Shown here: positions 1-8,775 of the stretch, in pieces
How the letters are laid out: the number at the start of each line of letters is the position of its first letter
Numbering within the stretch: the first letter of the stretch is position 1
Origin: Prevotella sp. UBA4217
GTDB lineage: Bacteria > Bacteroidota > Bacteroidia > Bacteroidales > Bacteroidaceae
Length of the DNA: 64,000 nucleotides
Assembly: GCA_002379425.1 (NCBI GenBank)
Contig: DFTH01000005.1
Coordinates: forward strand, 28,537-92,536
Reading direction: 5' to 3'
Notes under the pieces: model-generated
Databases searched by the model: none
What the model was told of the DNA's origin: nothing
What the model saw: only the letters and a program-made list of their open reading frames with translations
Translations under genes and position numbers: made by a program

Positions 1-16
1 ATTTTGCTATCTTCTT

Positions 17-59
17 GGACGATTCTTTTAGTCCGTACCGTTAATATTATGTAACTTTG
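17..59 (+). promoter_or_regulatory. Promoter of the SusC operon with upstream GGACGATT word
   Basis: A Bacteroidota -7 element (TAACTTTG) lies at 52-59, about 31 nt before the first ATG at 91. GGACGATT at 17-24 recurs at the CotH promoter (8689-8696), so it may be a shared regulator site. Positions 1-90 hold no gene. Confidence 0.6.
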
Positions 60-90
60 CGGCAACTTTCGAAAATTATAACTAAATAAC

Positions 91-3000
91 ATGTATAACA
101 TTAACAAACCTAAAAAACAAATTGGTATGAAGAAACATTTCTTATGTTTGCTTCTGCTGGCATCAGGCGGCATGACCGCACTGGCTGCAGAAGGCGTATC
201 GAGCGACGTCGCTGAGGTCACTCAGCAGGGCGTCACGGTGAAGGGTGTTGTCACAGACGCCAAGGGCGAGCCGATCATCGGCGCCACGGTGACTGAGAAG
301 GGCACCAAGAACGCAACGGTTACCGACTTCGACGGTAACTACTCTCTGAATGTTGCCAACCGCAACGCAACGCTTGTCGTGAGTTACATCGGCTTCGTAG
401 CCCAGGAGGTGAAGGCCGGTAGCAACGTGACCCTCCAGGAAGACAATGCCCTCTTGAACGAGGTGGTCGTCATCGGTTACGGCACCCAGCGCAAGGGCGA
501 TGTCACCTCGGCTATCACCAGCGTGAAGGCTGAGGATTTCGCTCAGGGTAATATCCACGATGCCGGTGACCTGATTAAAGGTAAGGTGGCTGGTCTGACC
601 ATCAGCAATGGCTCTGGTGACCCGAGTGCCGCTTCCTCTATCCGTCTGCGTGGTATCATCTCTCTCCAGGGTGCCAACACACCGCTCGTGCTGATTGACG
701 GTCTGGAAGGCAGCCTCACCAGTGTGGCTCCTGAGAATATCGAGAGTATCGACGTGCTGAAGGATGCTTCTGCTGCCGCTATCTATGGTACGCGTGGTGC
801 CGCAGGTGTGATCCTGATCACGACCAAGGCCGGCAAGCGCGAGAGCCGTACCACCGCCAACTATAGCGGTTATGTCTCTCTGGCCACGTTTGGCAAGAAA
901 CTCGACATGATGGAAGGTGAGGATATCCGTGCCGGTAAGACCAACTATACCGACCGTGGTTACGATACAGACTGGCTCGATGCCGTCAGCCGCACTGCCC
1001 TTACCCACAACCATAACGTGAGTATCAATGGTGGTAACAAGAGCACCAGTTATACAGCCGACTTCACCTATCGCGACCAGAAGGGTGTATTCATCGAGAC
1101 CTACGCCAAGGAGATGCACTTCAATGCCGGTGTCTCCCACTGGATGTTCAACGACATGCTGAAACTACAGTTCAACATCCTGAAGCGCTGGCATCAGAAC
1201 GGTCCTGTGGATGCCGCAGGTCAGATGGTGTATCGCCAGGCTCTGATGCGTAACCCCACCGAGCCTATCTACGGCGAGGACGGCGACTACTACGAGAACT
1301 TCGGTATCAACTACTACTATAACCCCGTGGGTATCCTGAAGGAGCAGACTGGTGAGTACAAGACAGAGACGACCCGTCTGACTGGTAACATCACCGTAGA
1401 GCCCATCAAGGGATGGCAGACCAACCTGAAACTCTCTACCGAGCGCTACAATGCACACGACGAGGGTTATCAGACTTCTAATTATTATGGCCAGAAGAAC
1501 AGTTATACCACTGGTTACGCCTATCACAGTTATGGCTATTATAAGAGCGACGACCTGGAACTGACCTCTACCTATAAGCACCAGTGGGGCGACCACCGCT
1601 TCGAGGCACTCGTGGGTTACAGTTACCAATACAACGTGGACGAGAGTTTCTACGCCAACAACACCAACTTCCTGAACGATTTCTTCGAGTACAACAATAT
1701 GGGTGTCGGTCAGTACCTGAAAGACGGTAAGGCCGGTATGGGCTCTGGCAAGGGCGACGACAAACTGATTGGCTTCTTCGGACGTATCAGTTATGGCTTC
1801 AGCGACAAGTACAACGTGCTGCTCTCTATGCGCCGTGAGGGTTCCTCCAAGTTTGGTGAAAATAATAAGTGGGGCTCCTTCCCTTCTGTCTCTCTCGGAT
1901 GGACCATCTCTAATGAGAAGTTCATGGAGGGCACGCGCTCTTGGCTCGACAACCTGAAGTTGCGCGCTGGTTACGGTGTGACGGGTGTCATCCCTGGCAG
2001 CCGCTACCTCTCACTGACCACCTGGGCATTAGGTACACCTTATTACTATGACAACGGCACCTGGAAGCAGGGTTTGAAGGTCGATCAGAACCCGAACCCC
2101 GACTTGAAGTGGGAGAAGAGCACCGAGTTCAACTTCGGTATCGACTTCGCCGTGCTTGGCGACCGCATCTGGGGTAGCATCGACCTCTATCGCAAGAAGA
2201 CGGTGGATATGCTCTGGGAATATGATGTACCTGTTCCGCCAAACCTCTATCCTCGTACAATGGCCAATGTCGGTGAGATGCGCAACCAGGGTATCGAGGT
2301 GGCCATCAATGCCATCCCTGTCCGCACGAACGACTTTGAGTGGAAAACCACAGCCACCTTCGCCCACAATGCTACCAAGTTGTTAAGCCTCTCCAATGAC
2401 CTCTATGAGACCGCCAATGAACACGATATTGCTTGGTTGGGTGAGCCAATCTCGCTCTCTACCCAGCGTATGGAGGTGGGCAAGCCCCTCGGACAGTGGT
2501 TTGGTCTGAAGTCGGTAGGTGTCAGCGAAAACGGTCTTTGGATGATTGAGAATCCACAGACTGGCGAGATTGTCGAATTCAACGACAATATGCTGACCGA
2601 CAAGGAGACATGGTATCAGTATCTTGGCAATGCCATTCCTAAGGTGAACGTGGGTTGGAGCAACAGCCTCCGCTACAAGGACTTCGACCTGAACATGCAG
2701 TTCACTGGTCAGTTTGGCTTCAAGATTCTGAACGAGGCTCGCGCTTACTATCAGAACAACGCCGTGACCTACAACCGCTTGAAGGATGCCGCCGAGGCTC
2801 CATACGGTGACGGCAACGTGCTGAAGCCCGCACAGAAGCAGACCTTCGTGAGTTACTACCTGAGCAACGGTAACTTCTTCAAACTCTCTAACATCACTTT
2901 AGGCTATAACGTGCCACTGAAGGAGAACAAGTACCTCAAGGCAGCACGCGTCTATCTGTCTGCCGACAACGTGTTCACCATCACTGCCTACAACGGACTG

Positions 3001-3105
3001 GATCCAGAACTCTCTAACGGCGATCCCCAGTACTCTGGTATCGACAGCCGCGACAAGTATCCGACCATCCGCACCTATACTTTTGGCTTGAACGTTACGT
3101 TCTAA
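91..3105 (+). CDS. SusC/RagA-type TonB-dependent outer-membrane transporter
   Basis: This is a 1004-residue SusC-family receptor that moves oligomers across the outer membrane with TonB energy, paired with the SusD gene downstream. A signal peptide (KKHFLCLLLLASGG) is followed by a carboxypeptidase-regulatory-like domain at about residues 50-118 (VKGVVTDAKGEPIIGATV). Next come the family motif LNEVVVIGYGTQ near residue 121 and a plug with LRGIISLQGANTPLVLIDG, then a long barrel ending in an aromatic residue (FGLNVTF). The start at 91 is 31 nt below the -7 element; an inner ATG at 127 gives a more compact signal peptide and cannot be excluded. The substrate cannot be read from the sequence. 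It is the first gene of an operon that continues into SusD and the DUF4859/DUF6055 genes. Confidence 0.95.
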   Translation: MYNINKPKKQIGMKKHFLCLLLLASGGMTALAAEGVSSDVAEVTQQGVTVKGVVTDAKGEPIIGATVTEKGTKNATVTDFDGNYSLNVANRNATLVVSYIGFVAQEVKAGSNVTLQEDNALLNEVVVIGYGTQRKGDVTSAITSVKAEDFAQGNIHDAGDLIKGKVAGLTISNGSGDPSAASSIRLRGIISLQGANTPLVLIDGLEGSLTSVAPENIESIDVLKDASAAAIYGTRGAAGVILITTKAGKRESRTTANYSGYVSLATFGKKLDMMEGEDIRAGKTNYTDRGYDTDWLDAVSRTALTHNHNVSINGGNKSTSYTADFTYRDQKGVFIETYAKEMHFNAGVSHWMFNDMLKLQFNILKRWHQNGPVDAAGQMVYRQALMRNPTEPIYGEDGDYYENFGINYYYNPVGILKEQTGEYKTETTRLTGNITVEPIKGWQTNLKLSTERYNAHDEGYQTSNYYGQKNSYTTGYAYHSYGYYKSDDLELTSTYKHQWGDHRFEALVGYSYQYNVDESFYANNTNFLNDFFEYNNMGVGQYLKDGKAGMGSGKGDDKLIGFFGRISYGFSDKYNVLLSMRREGSSKFGENNKWGSFPSVSLGWTISNEKFMEGTRSWLDNLKLRAGYGVTGVIPGSRYLSLTTWALGTPYYYDNGTWKQGLKVDQNPNPDLKWEKSTEFNFGIDFAVLGDRIWGSIDLYRKKTVDMLWEYDVPVPPNLYPRTMANVGEMRNQGIEVAINAIPVRTNDFEWKTTATFAHNATKLLSLSNDLYETANEHDIAWLGEPISLSTQRMEVGKPLGQWFGLKSVGVSENGLWMIENPQTGEIVEFNDNMLTDKETWYQYLGNAIPKVNVGWSNSLRYKDFDLNMQFTGQFGFKILNEARAYYQNNAVTYNRLKDAAEAPYGDGNVLKPAQKQTFVSYYLSNGNFFKLSNITLGYNVPLKENKYLKAARVYLSADNVFTITAYNGLDPELSNGDPQYSGIDSRDKYPTIRTYTFGLNVTF

Positions 3106-3154
3106 GAAGTTTATAGTTCATAATTCATAGTTCAAAGTTAAAACAGAATTGACA

Positions 3155-4825
3155 ATGAAAGCAATATATAACAAAATCATCGTTTCCGCTATGGTAGGAG
3201 CCGCTGGCCTGACCATCGGTGGATGTACCGATCTGGACGAGACGATATACGACCGTCTGGCCTCCGAGAAGTATGAGTTTACGGATGCCGACCTCGAAGC
3301 CACCATTGCCCCCGTCTATGGCAGTCTGCGCGACGTGTATTGGGGATGGTTCGGCATGGCCGACATCATGGATGAGAGTTCCGACGTTTGGGGCATCCCT
3401 AACCGTATCGGTATTGGCTGGGGCGACCTCTACATCTCCATGCACAAGCACGAGTTCAACTCTGGTATCGGCCACTTCGAGGTGAACTGGGACAACAACT
3501 ACAGTGGTGTGAACGCCTGCAACCAGATCCTGGCCAACGAGCAGGTGGCAGGCAGTGAACTCATCAAGGCTCAGGTACGCGCCTATCGCGCCATGTACTA
3601 CTACAACCTTTTCGACCTGTTCCGTAACATACCTCTCGATACCACCTTCGTGCATCCCGATGGCTGGACGCCTGAACAGGCGGCACCTGAAGTGACCTAT
3701 AAGTGGATTGAGAAGGAGTTGAAGGACGTGGCAGAGCAATGCGGTGAGGATGTGTCACTTGGCAAACTCAGCAAGTATGCCGCCTATATGCAACTGGCCA
3801 AACTCTATCTGAACCACGATGCCTGGTTCCCCGAGGCCAAGGATCCCTCGTACTATCAGAAGTGTATCGATGCCCTCGACGTGATCATCAACTCGGGCAA
3901 GTTCGCACTGGCTCCTAATTATAGCGACAACTTCATGGAGGATATCTCTACCTCACCAGAGATCATCTTCGGCATCGTGTTCGAGAACAAGTATGCCGGT
4001 GGTAACTTCATGGCCAACCTCTGGATCCACAATGCAGGCCGCGCCCGCTGGAACTTCTCAGGTTGGGCTACTGGCGGTGGCATCGTGTTCCCCCAGTTCC
4101 TCGATATCTATGAGGAGGGCGACTCTCGTCTGGAGAATACCTGGACTGGCGGCCCACAATATGCCCTTGATGGCAGCCCCATTCTCCTGGATGGTGAACC
4201 CCTCGACTATACCCGCGAACTGCACAGCATCGACAACCCAGGCTGCTACCCGATGGAGAGTTGGCGACTGGTGAAATACGAGATTGTATCGGGTGACTTC
4301 GGTTCAAGTTACGACGACGTGCCCTACTACCGCTATGCCGATGCCCTGCTGATGAAGGCTGAGTGCCTGCTCCGCCTCGGCGGCTACAACGGTGAGACCG
4401 AAGACGATGCTGCCGAACTGGTCACTCAGGTGCGTACCCGCAACTTCAAGGCAGATCCTTCCAAGGCCCGTGTCACGGCAGCCCAGTTGAAAGGTGGCAG
4501 TAAGTACAACTACGGACACCGCGAGAATACTGGCGAACTCGGTGGCGAAGACAACTGGGTGGAGAACTATCAGGGGGGTGACGACATCGAACTGGGCGGA
4601 CTGCTCGACGAGTTAGGACGTGAGTTCGTCTGCGAGGCACACCGTCGCGACGACATTATCCGCTTCATGATCAAGGGTACGAACATGAACGTGTATTGCG
4701 GCAAGTCGTGGTTCTGCAAGGATCCTGAGCCAGACCGTCACACAGATTTGTTCCCCATTCCGAAGACTGCTCTCGACGGCAACCCCAAACTGAAGCAGAA
4801 TCCTGGCTATACAGCAGCGAACTAA
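3155..4825 (+). CDS. SusD/RagB-family surface glycan- or peptide-binding lipoprotein
   Basis: SusD-like partner of the preceding SusC, expected to sit as a lid on the transporter and capture ligand at the cell surface. The ATG at 3155 gives a lipoprotein signal ending in the lipobox TIGGC; a TTG two codons upstream is less likely. The body has SusD hallmarks: an alpha-helical TPR-like N-terminal half (AYRAMYYYNLFDLFRNIPL), the motif YYRYADALLMKAECLLRLGG, and a C-terminal EFVCEAHRRDDIIRF stretch with FPIPKTAL near the end. The gap from SusC is about 50 nt with no terminator, so the two are co-transcribed. The protein is a normal length for the family. Confidence 0.95.
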   Translation: MKAIYNKIIVSAMVGAAGLTIGGCTDLDETIYDRLASEKYEFTDADLEATIAPVYGSLRDVYWGWFGMADIMDESSDVWGIPNRIGIGWGDLYISMHKHEFNSGIGHFEVNWDNNYSGVNACNQILANEQVAGSELIKAQVRAYRAMYYYNLFDLFRNIPLDTTFVHPDGWTPEQAAPEVTYKWIEKELKDVAEQCGEDVSLGKLSKYAAYMQLAKLYLNHDAWFPEAKDPSYYQKCIDALDVIINSGKFALAPNYSDNFMEDISTSPEIIFGIVFENKYAGGNFMANLWIHNAGRARWNFSGWATGGGIVFPQFLDIYEEGDSRLENTWTGGPQYALDGSPILLDGEPLDYTRELHSIDNPGCYPMESWRLVKYEIVSGDFGSSYDDVPYYRYADALLMKAECLLRLGGYNGETEDDAAELVTQVRTRNFKADPSKARVTAAQLKGGSKYNYGHRENTGELGGEDNWVENYQGGDDIELGGLLDELGREFVCEAHRRDDIIRFMIKGTNMNVYCGKSWFCKDPEPDRHTDLFPIPKTALDGNPKLKQNPGYTAAN

Positions 4826-4829
4826 GACA

Positions 4830-4856
4830 ACGAATTAAACGAATTAAACGAATTCA
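4830..4856. repeat. Short tandem repeat, unit ACGAATTA
   Basis: Three copies of an 8-bp unit close to ACGAATTA occupy most of the gap between SusD and the next lipoprotein. Related ACGAATT words recur at 11468-11538. Confidence 0.7.
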
Positions 4857-4861
4857 AGAAT

Positions 4862-5863
4862 ATGAAAAAGAACATATTATATATCGCAATGGCTTGCTTT
4901 GCCCTGGGCTTCACCGCCTGTAGCGATGATCCCGAGGACGCAGTCAGCAAGCACGTCTATGGTCCCGACGAGGCACCTTACCTGCGTGCCGATGCCAATG
5001 CCACCATCGCCTATACTGCAGAATTCAGAGAGGGACACATTACGCCCCAAGTAATCTATCTGAAGGACTATGCCGAGCAGATCCAGACCAAGATGAAGAT
5101 GACGGTCGATGACATGATTGCCGGAGTTCAATCAGGTAAGGTGGTATTCTATAACATCAATACCGCCCGCGGTATCTGGAACAAGACTGCTCCGACCAAG
5201 GGCAGCAACGGTTGGTGGTACACTGATGGTGGTCTTATAACTGATGCATCAAATGGTGCAGGGAGCATTGAATTGGACATAGCCCAAAAGGCTCTCATCG
5301 TGAGCGTTCCTGATAATACATCTGCTGGTCTTAACTTTGTTTCTAATGTGGGCTTTGCAATTGACAATGGAAAAGACTATGATGATTATGTCAGGTTCAA
5401 TCTGGAGGTTAAAGTCACAAATCCAGGCCTGGTTCTTGTCAACGCCACTATTCCTGCCGGAGATTATAGTGCCTATACGATTAATTTCAATGACTACGCC
5501 TCAACGATTGAAACATGCACAGGAATGTCAATCTCTGATTTCATCAAGGCTTGTAAGGATATGGATGGACCTGTGGCCATGTACTTGGTTGACCAAACGA
5601 CTGGTGAATGGAACATGACAGGTGAGTACAATGTTGGAGGTAGCGGTATAGGCTATTGGATGAATCTGAACGGTGTTATTACAGACTGGGGCGTTGAGGG
5701 ATTTGCCATCTTTATTGAAACACAAGTTGATGGCGATACGTGCAACATTGGTCGAGCACCAAATATTGATTCTGGCACGGAAACGACACTTGATTTCGTG
5801 TATGCTCTGAAGGAGGATTTATCGAAGTTCTTGGAGTTTAGAGTAAAGGTAACTTTTGAGTAA
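4862..5863 (+). CDS. Surface lipoprotein with DUF4859-like modules
   Basis: A 333-residue lipoprotein (lipobox FTAC, cysteine near residue 20) encoded directly after SusD, the usual place for a surface glycan-binding protein of a SusCD locus. It appears to hold two related beta-rich modules, at about residues 55-195 and 200-333. The second has the pattern NFNDYASTIE, then GSGIGYWMNLNGVITDWG, then CNIGRAP. The same pattern is at the C-terminus of the next gene product (NGIGFWMTAQGAQTWWG, NIGHLPP), which I take as DUF4859. The base composition of the middle of the gene (about 5240-5830) is more AT-rich than its flanks. A ligand-binding role is inferred from position; no catalytic motif is visible. 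Confidence 0.75.
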   Translation: MKKNILYIAMACFALGFTACSDDPEDAVSKHVYGPDEAPYLRADANATIAYTAEFREGHITPQVIYLKDYAEQIQTKMKMTVDDMIAGVQSGKVVFYNINTARGIWNKTAPTKGSNGWWYTDGGLITDASNGAGSIELDIAQKALIVSVPDNTSAGLNFVSNVGFAIDNGKDYDDYVRFNLEVKVTNPGLVLVNATIPAGDYSAYTINFNDYASTIETCTGMSISDFIKACKDMDGPVAMYLVDQTTGEWNMTGEYNVGGSGIGYWMNLNGVITDWGVEGFAIFIETQVDGDTCNIGRAPNIDSGTETTLDFVYALKEDLSKFLEFRVKVTFE

Positions 5864-5871
5864 AAATAATA

Positions 5872-5897
5872 AGGTGCCAGTCATATGGCTGGCGCCT
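5872..5897 (+). terminator. Hairpin between two operon genes
   Basis: AGGTGCCAG (5872-5880) pairs with CTGGCGCCT (5889-5897) with one G-U pair. There is no T run after it, so it is more likely an internal attenuator or mRNA-stability hairpin than a full terminator. Confidence 0.5.
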
Positions 5898-5920
5898 ATA
5901 TTACCGCAAATTAAAATCTT

Positions 5921-8260
5921 ATGAAGTATTTTTATAGATTGATGAGCAAGAGCGCCCTCGTTGCGCTCTTCGCTCTCGGACTGTCCGCATGTTCGAGTGA
6001 TGACGATGTCATCGTGGGCAACATCTCTATTGCGGAAAGTGAACTGAACAAGACCGTAGAATGGGACGAGGTGGAAAGCAGCATCACGTTCACGGCCAAC
6101 AGTGACTGGACGGCCTCGGTGAGCGACGTGACCACCCGTGCCGCCAATACTAAGATCGAATGGCTGACCCTGACCGTGAACACGGGAAAGGCCGGTGAAG
6201 TGAAGATGCCGTTCTACATCAAGAAGAACGACTCGGAGTTCTACCGTGATGCTCAGATTGAGATCCGCTGCGGCGACAAGACCTCTGTGATCAATGTCCA
6301 CCAGAACCAGAATCCCGATGCTGTCCACACGATGGACCGTTCGGAGGTGCAGAACTTCGACAAGTACATTTGTCCGGGCGCATGGAACGAGGGCTTTGAG
6401 CATGGTGTCGATTACATGCTGCGCGACGATGCCAAGTGGTCGTTCTGGCGCATGAAGCAGAGTGAGCACTTCTTCGTGTTCTGGGAGCCGGGCTTCGGCT
6501 ACGATCCCAATGGCAGCGACGTGCCCGCCGCCCTCCGCGTGGATGTCGATGACCTGCTGCAGAAGGCTGAGCAGTTCTATACCACCAACGTGGAGAAACT
6601 GAAGATGGCTACCACAGGTCAGGGCAAGTCGTACCTCGACCAGTATAAGATGCAGATATATATCCTCTATCAGCAGGACTGGCTGGCCACTGGCTCTGGC
6701 TACGACAACGTGATCGGCGCCCTCTGGGTGAACCCCTCTACCTGTCAGCCTGTGGGCTCTACCATCGGTCATGAGATCGGCCACTCCTTCCAGTATCAGG
6801 TGAGTTGCGACAAACTGCTCAACGGTGAGGGCGAAGAGACGGACTACGGCATGAACTGCGGCTTCCGCTATGGCTTCGGCGAGAACGGTGCCGGCGGCTG
6901 TGCCTACTGGGAGCAGTGCGCACAGTGGCAGTCATTCCAGGACTATCCCGAGGAGTGCTTCACACAGGAGGCTCATCCTTCGGTATGGCTCCGCAACCAC
7001 CACCGCCACTTCAACCACGAGTTCATGCGCTACGCCTCTTACTGGCTGCCATACTACCTGACACAGAAGCACGGCATCGAGGCCTACGGCCAGATCTGGC
7101 GCGAGTCGAAGTTCCCCGAGGATCCGCTTCAGACCTACGCCCGCCTGTTCTGCAGTAACGATATGGAGAAGTTCTATGATGAGTACTATGACTATGCTGC
7201 CCGTGCCGTGAACTACGACTTCGACGCCGTTCACCAGTACCTCGGCTACAACCCCGGTGCAGCCAACTATACCACCAGCATGCTGCCGAAGGACGGTGGC
7301 TTCCAGCCCACCTACGACAACTGTCCGGGTACGACGGGCTTCAACGCCATCGCCCTGAACGTGCCCGCCGCCGGTACGGTGGTGAAGGCTGACCTGAAGG
7401 CTGTGGCTCCTGGCAGCGAACTCGTGGCTGGTGACCCTGGTAAGGTGGTCAACGGTGACGGTGCCGCCATCGGCAACGTCACGACCTACAATCAGCAGTC
7501 GAACACCTCGTCTGCCTATCGCATCGGCTTCGTGGCCGTCTGTGGCGACAAGTCGGTCTATGGCGAGATGGCCAAGGGACAGGATGCCGTGGCAGAGATG
7601 AAGGTGCCCGCAGGTACCGATAAACTCTATCTCGTGGTGGTGGCCACCCCGACAGACTATCAGCGTCAGGGCTGGGACGATGACGAGACCAACGACCAGC
7701 AGTGGCCTTACAACGTGAAGTTTGAGAACACAGGCGTTGAGGGATTCGTGGATATCCCTGCCGGTGATCCTGAGAGTGTCACCCTGCCCACCGTAGAGAT
7801 CACAGGTCTTGATGCCGCCAACGATACTTGGCTCGACCTGAGTTATAACCTCTTGGAGAACGGACAGATGGAAGCCATCGCCAAGGCCTTCAAGATGCAG
7901 CCCGCAGAGATCGTGGCTAACATCATCCCACGTGGCGAAGAGGCCGTGGCTCCCGCAGAGGGTAAGGTCGCCTTCGGTCTGACACAGCCCGACGGCAGCG
8001 TCTCCTACGACTACTCCGCCAACGGCATCGGCTTCTGGATGACCGCCCAGGGTGCACAGACATGGTGGGGCGAGAACCACGCCTTCTACTTCGAGTACGA
8101 CAATGCCTACACGCTGAACATCGGCCACCTGCCACCAGACCCAGAGGCAGAGACCAATGCCGTGAATCCGGGCGACGTTCTCACCTGCAAGCCGACCCTA
8201 ATCTATATCAAGGACGGGCAGACCTTCACAGCCATCATTCCGATGGAACTACACTTCTAA
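5921..8260 (+). CDS. BACON-DUF6055-DUF4859 surface lipoprotein with HExxH motif
   Basis: A 779-residue lipoprotein (lipobox LSAC). Domain order as I read it: an N-terminal BACON-like beta domain (about 30-130; VEWDEVESSITFTANSDWTA), a central DUF6055-type region (about 140-480), and a C-terminal DUF4859-like module (about 620-779). The central region contains STIGHEIGHSFQYQ near residue 283, a zinc-metallopeptidase HExxH. WEQCAQWQSF about 45 residues later offers a glutamate that could be the third zinc ligand, as in gluzincins. The 10191 gene has the matching pair HELGHSFQLQ and FFEMTSQWMLW. Catalytic activity is inferred from these motifs. It lies in the SusCD operon, 57 nt after the DUF4859 lipoprotein, with a hairpin in between. 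Confidence 0.8.
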   Translation: MKYFYRLMSKSALVALFALGLSACSSDDDVIVGNISIAESELNKTVEWDEVESSITFTANSDWTASVSDVTTRAANTKIEWLTLTVNTGKAGEVKMPFYIKKNDSEFYRDAQIEIRCGDKTSVINVHQNQNPDAVHTMDRSEVQNFDKYICPGAWNEGFEHGVDYMLRDDAKWSFWRMKQSEHFFVFWEPGFGYDPNGSDVPAALRVDVDDLLQKAEQFYTTNVEKLKMATTGQGKSYLDQYKMQIYILYQQDWLATGSGYDNVIGALWVNPSTCQPVGSTIGHEIGHSFQYQVSCDKLLNGEGEETDYGMNCGFRYGFGENGAGGCAYWEQCAQWQSFQDYPEECFTQEAHPSVWLRNHHRHFNHEFMRYASYWLPYYLTQKHGIEAYGQIWRESKFPEDPLQTYARLFCSNDMEKFYDEYYDYAARAVNYDFDAVHQYLGYNPGAANYTTSMLPKDGGFQPTYDNCPGTTGFNAIALNVPAAGTVVKADLKAVAPGSELVAGDPGKVVNGDGAAIGNVTTYNQQSNTSSAYRIGFVAVCGDKSVYGEMAKGQDAVAEMKVPAGTDKLYLVVVATPTDYQRQGWDDDETNDQQWPYNVKFENTGVEGFVDIPAGDPESVTLPTVEITGLDAANDTWLDLSYNLLENGQMEAIAKAFKMQPAEIVANIIPRGEEAVAPAEGKVAFGLTQPDGSVSYDYSANGIGFWMTAQGAQTWWGENHAFYFEYDNAYTLNIGHLPPDPEAETNAVNPGDVLTCKPTLIYIKDGQTFTAIIPMELHF

Positions 8261-8292
8261 CCCCGTTTTTTAGGTTAATTTGGTTAGTAGCC

Positions 8293-8327
8293 GGGGGGCG
8301 GACGCATCAGTGTCCGTCCCCTTTTTT
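8293..8327 (+). terminator. Rho-independent terminator of the SusCD operon
   Basis: GGGGCGGAC pairs with GTCCGTCCCC (one G-U) around an 8-nt loop and runs into TTTTTT. It ends the operon 33 nt after the stop codon. Confidence 0.8.
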
Positions 8328-8364
8328 CGGAAAAAGGAGGTACTTTTCTCCAGAAAAGAGCCAC

Positions 8365-8452
8365 TTTACGAACGTGAGGAGCCTCTTTACGAACGTGAGG
8401 AGCCTCTTTACGAACGTGAGGAGCCTTCTCATTCTCGTCCCAGGCCTTGGGA
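8365..8452. repeat. Intergenic repeat: three 21-bp tandem units plus a 15-bp palindrome
   Basis: Three consecutive 21-bp units beginning TTTACGAACGTGAGG sit at 8365-8385, 8386-8406 and 8407-8427; the last is slightly degenerate. The imperfect palindrome TCCCAGGCCTTGGGA follows at 8438-8452. The same palindrome, preceded by another GAGGCACTTTACG-type hairpin, occurs at 36149-36203, so this is a dispersed element family. Between 8262 and 8775 I see no gene. Confidence 0.75.
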
Positions 8453-8580
8453 ATGCAGAAAACAGTCTTCCTATTCCAGAAAAGACTCTTTCGATGTCGC
8501 ACCCGACCGTTCACCTGACAAATTCTCTACATGCGCGCACATACGCCCGCGCATATATATAGTTGCAATATCCACTTTTT

Positions 8581-8652
8581 AAGTGTCCTATATGTCCCAC
8601 CTGTCCACCATGGGGTTATCCTTCCAGGACAGATGGTACACGTGGGACACTT
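8581..8652. repeat. Nested inverted repeat upstream of the CotH promoter
   Basis: AAGTGTCC and CCAC at the left match GTGGGACACTT at 8642-8652, and CTGTCC (8601-8606) pairs with GGACAG (8627-8632). It could fold as an imperfect hairpin; its role is unknown. Confidence 0.5.
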
Positions 8653-8688
8653 GTTTTTGGCTTAAGACAACTACCACGCGCGCACGAT

Positions 8689-8752
8689 GGACGATTGTTG
8701 CATCATTTTAGACGATTGTAACAGCCTGTCTGGGGGATATACCGTAACTTTG
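8689..8752 (+). promoter_or_regulatory. Promoter of the CotH/DUF6055 unit with repeated GACGATT words
   Basis: The -7 element TAACTTTG is at 8745-8752. GGACGATTGT (8689-8698) and AGACGATTGT (8710-8719) are 21 bp apart, two helical turns, and match GGACGATT at the SusC promoter. This fits a dimeric regulator such as an AraC-type DNA-binding domain, but that is inference. Confidence 0.55.
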
Positions 8753-8775
8753 CAGCCGGAAATCAGATATGCATT

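Noticed and set aside
8365..8427. CRISPR-like array
   Set aside because: The three 21-bp units are directly tandem with no spacers, and no cas gene is nearby.
8280..8582. Open frame with EEPLYER repeats
   Set aside because: It is only the translation of the 21-bp tandem repeat after a terminator; there is no promoter and the pattern is DNA-driven.
8581..8652. Riboswitch upstream of the CotH gene
   Set aside because: The hairpin lies upstream of the promoter element at 8745, so it would not be in the CotH transcript.
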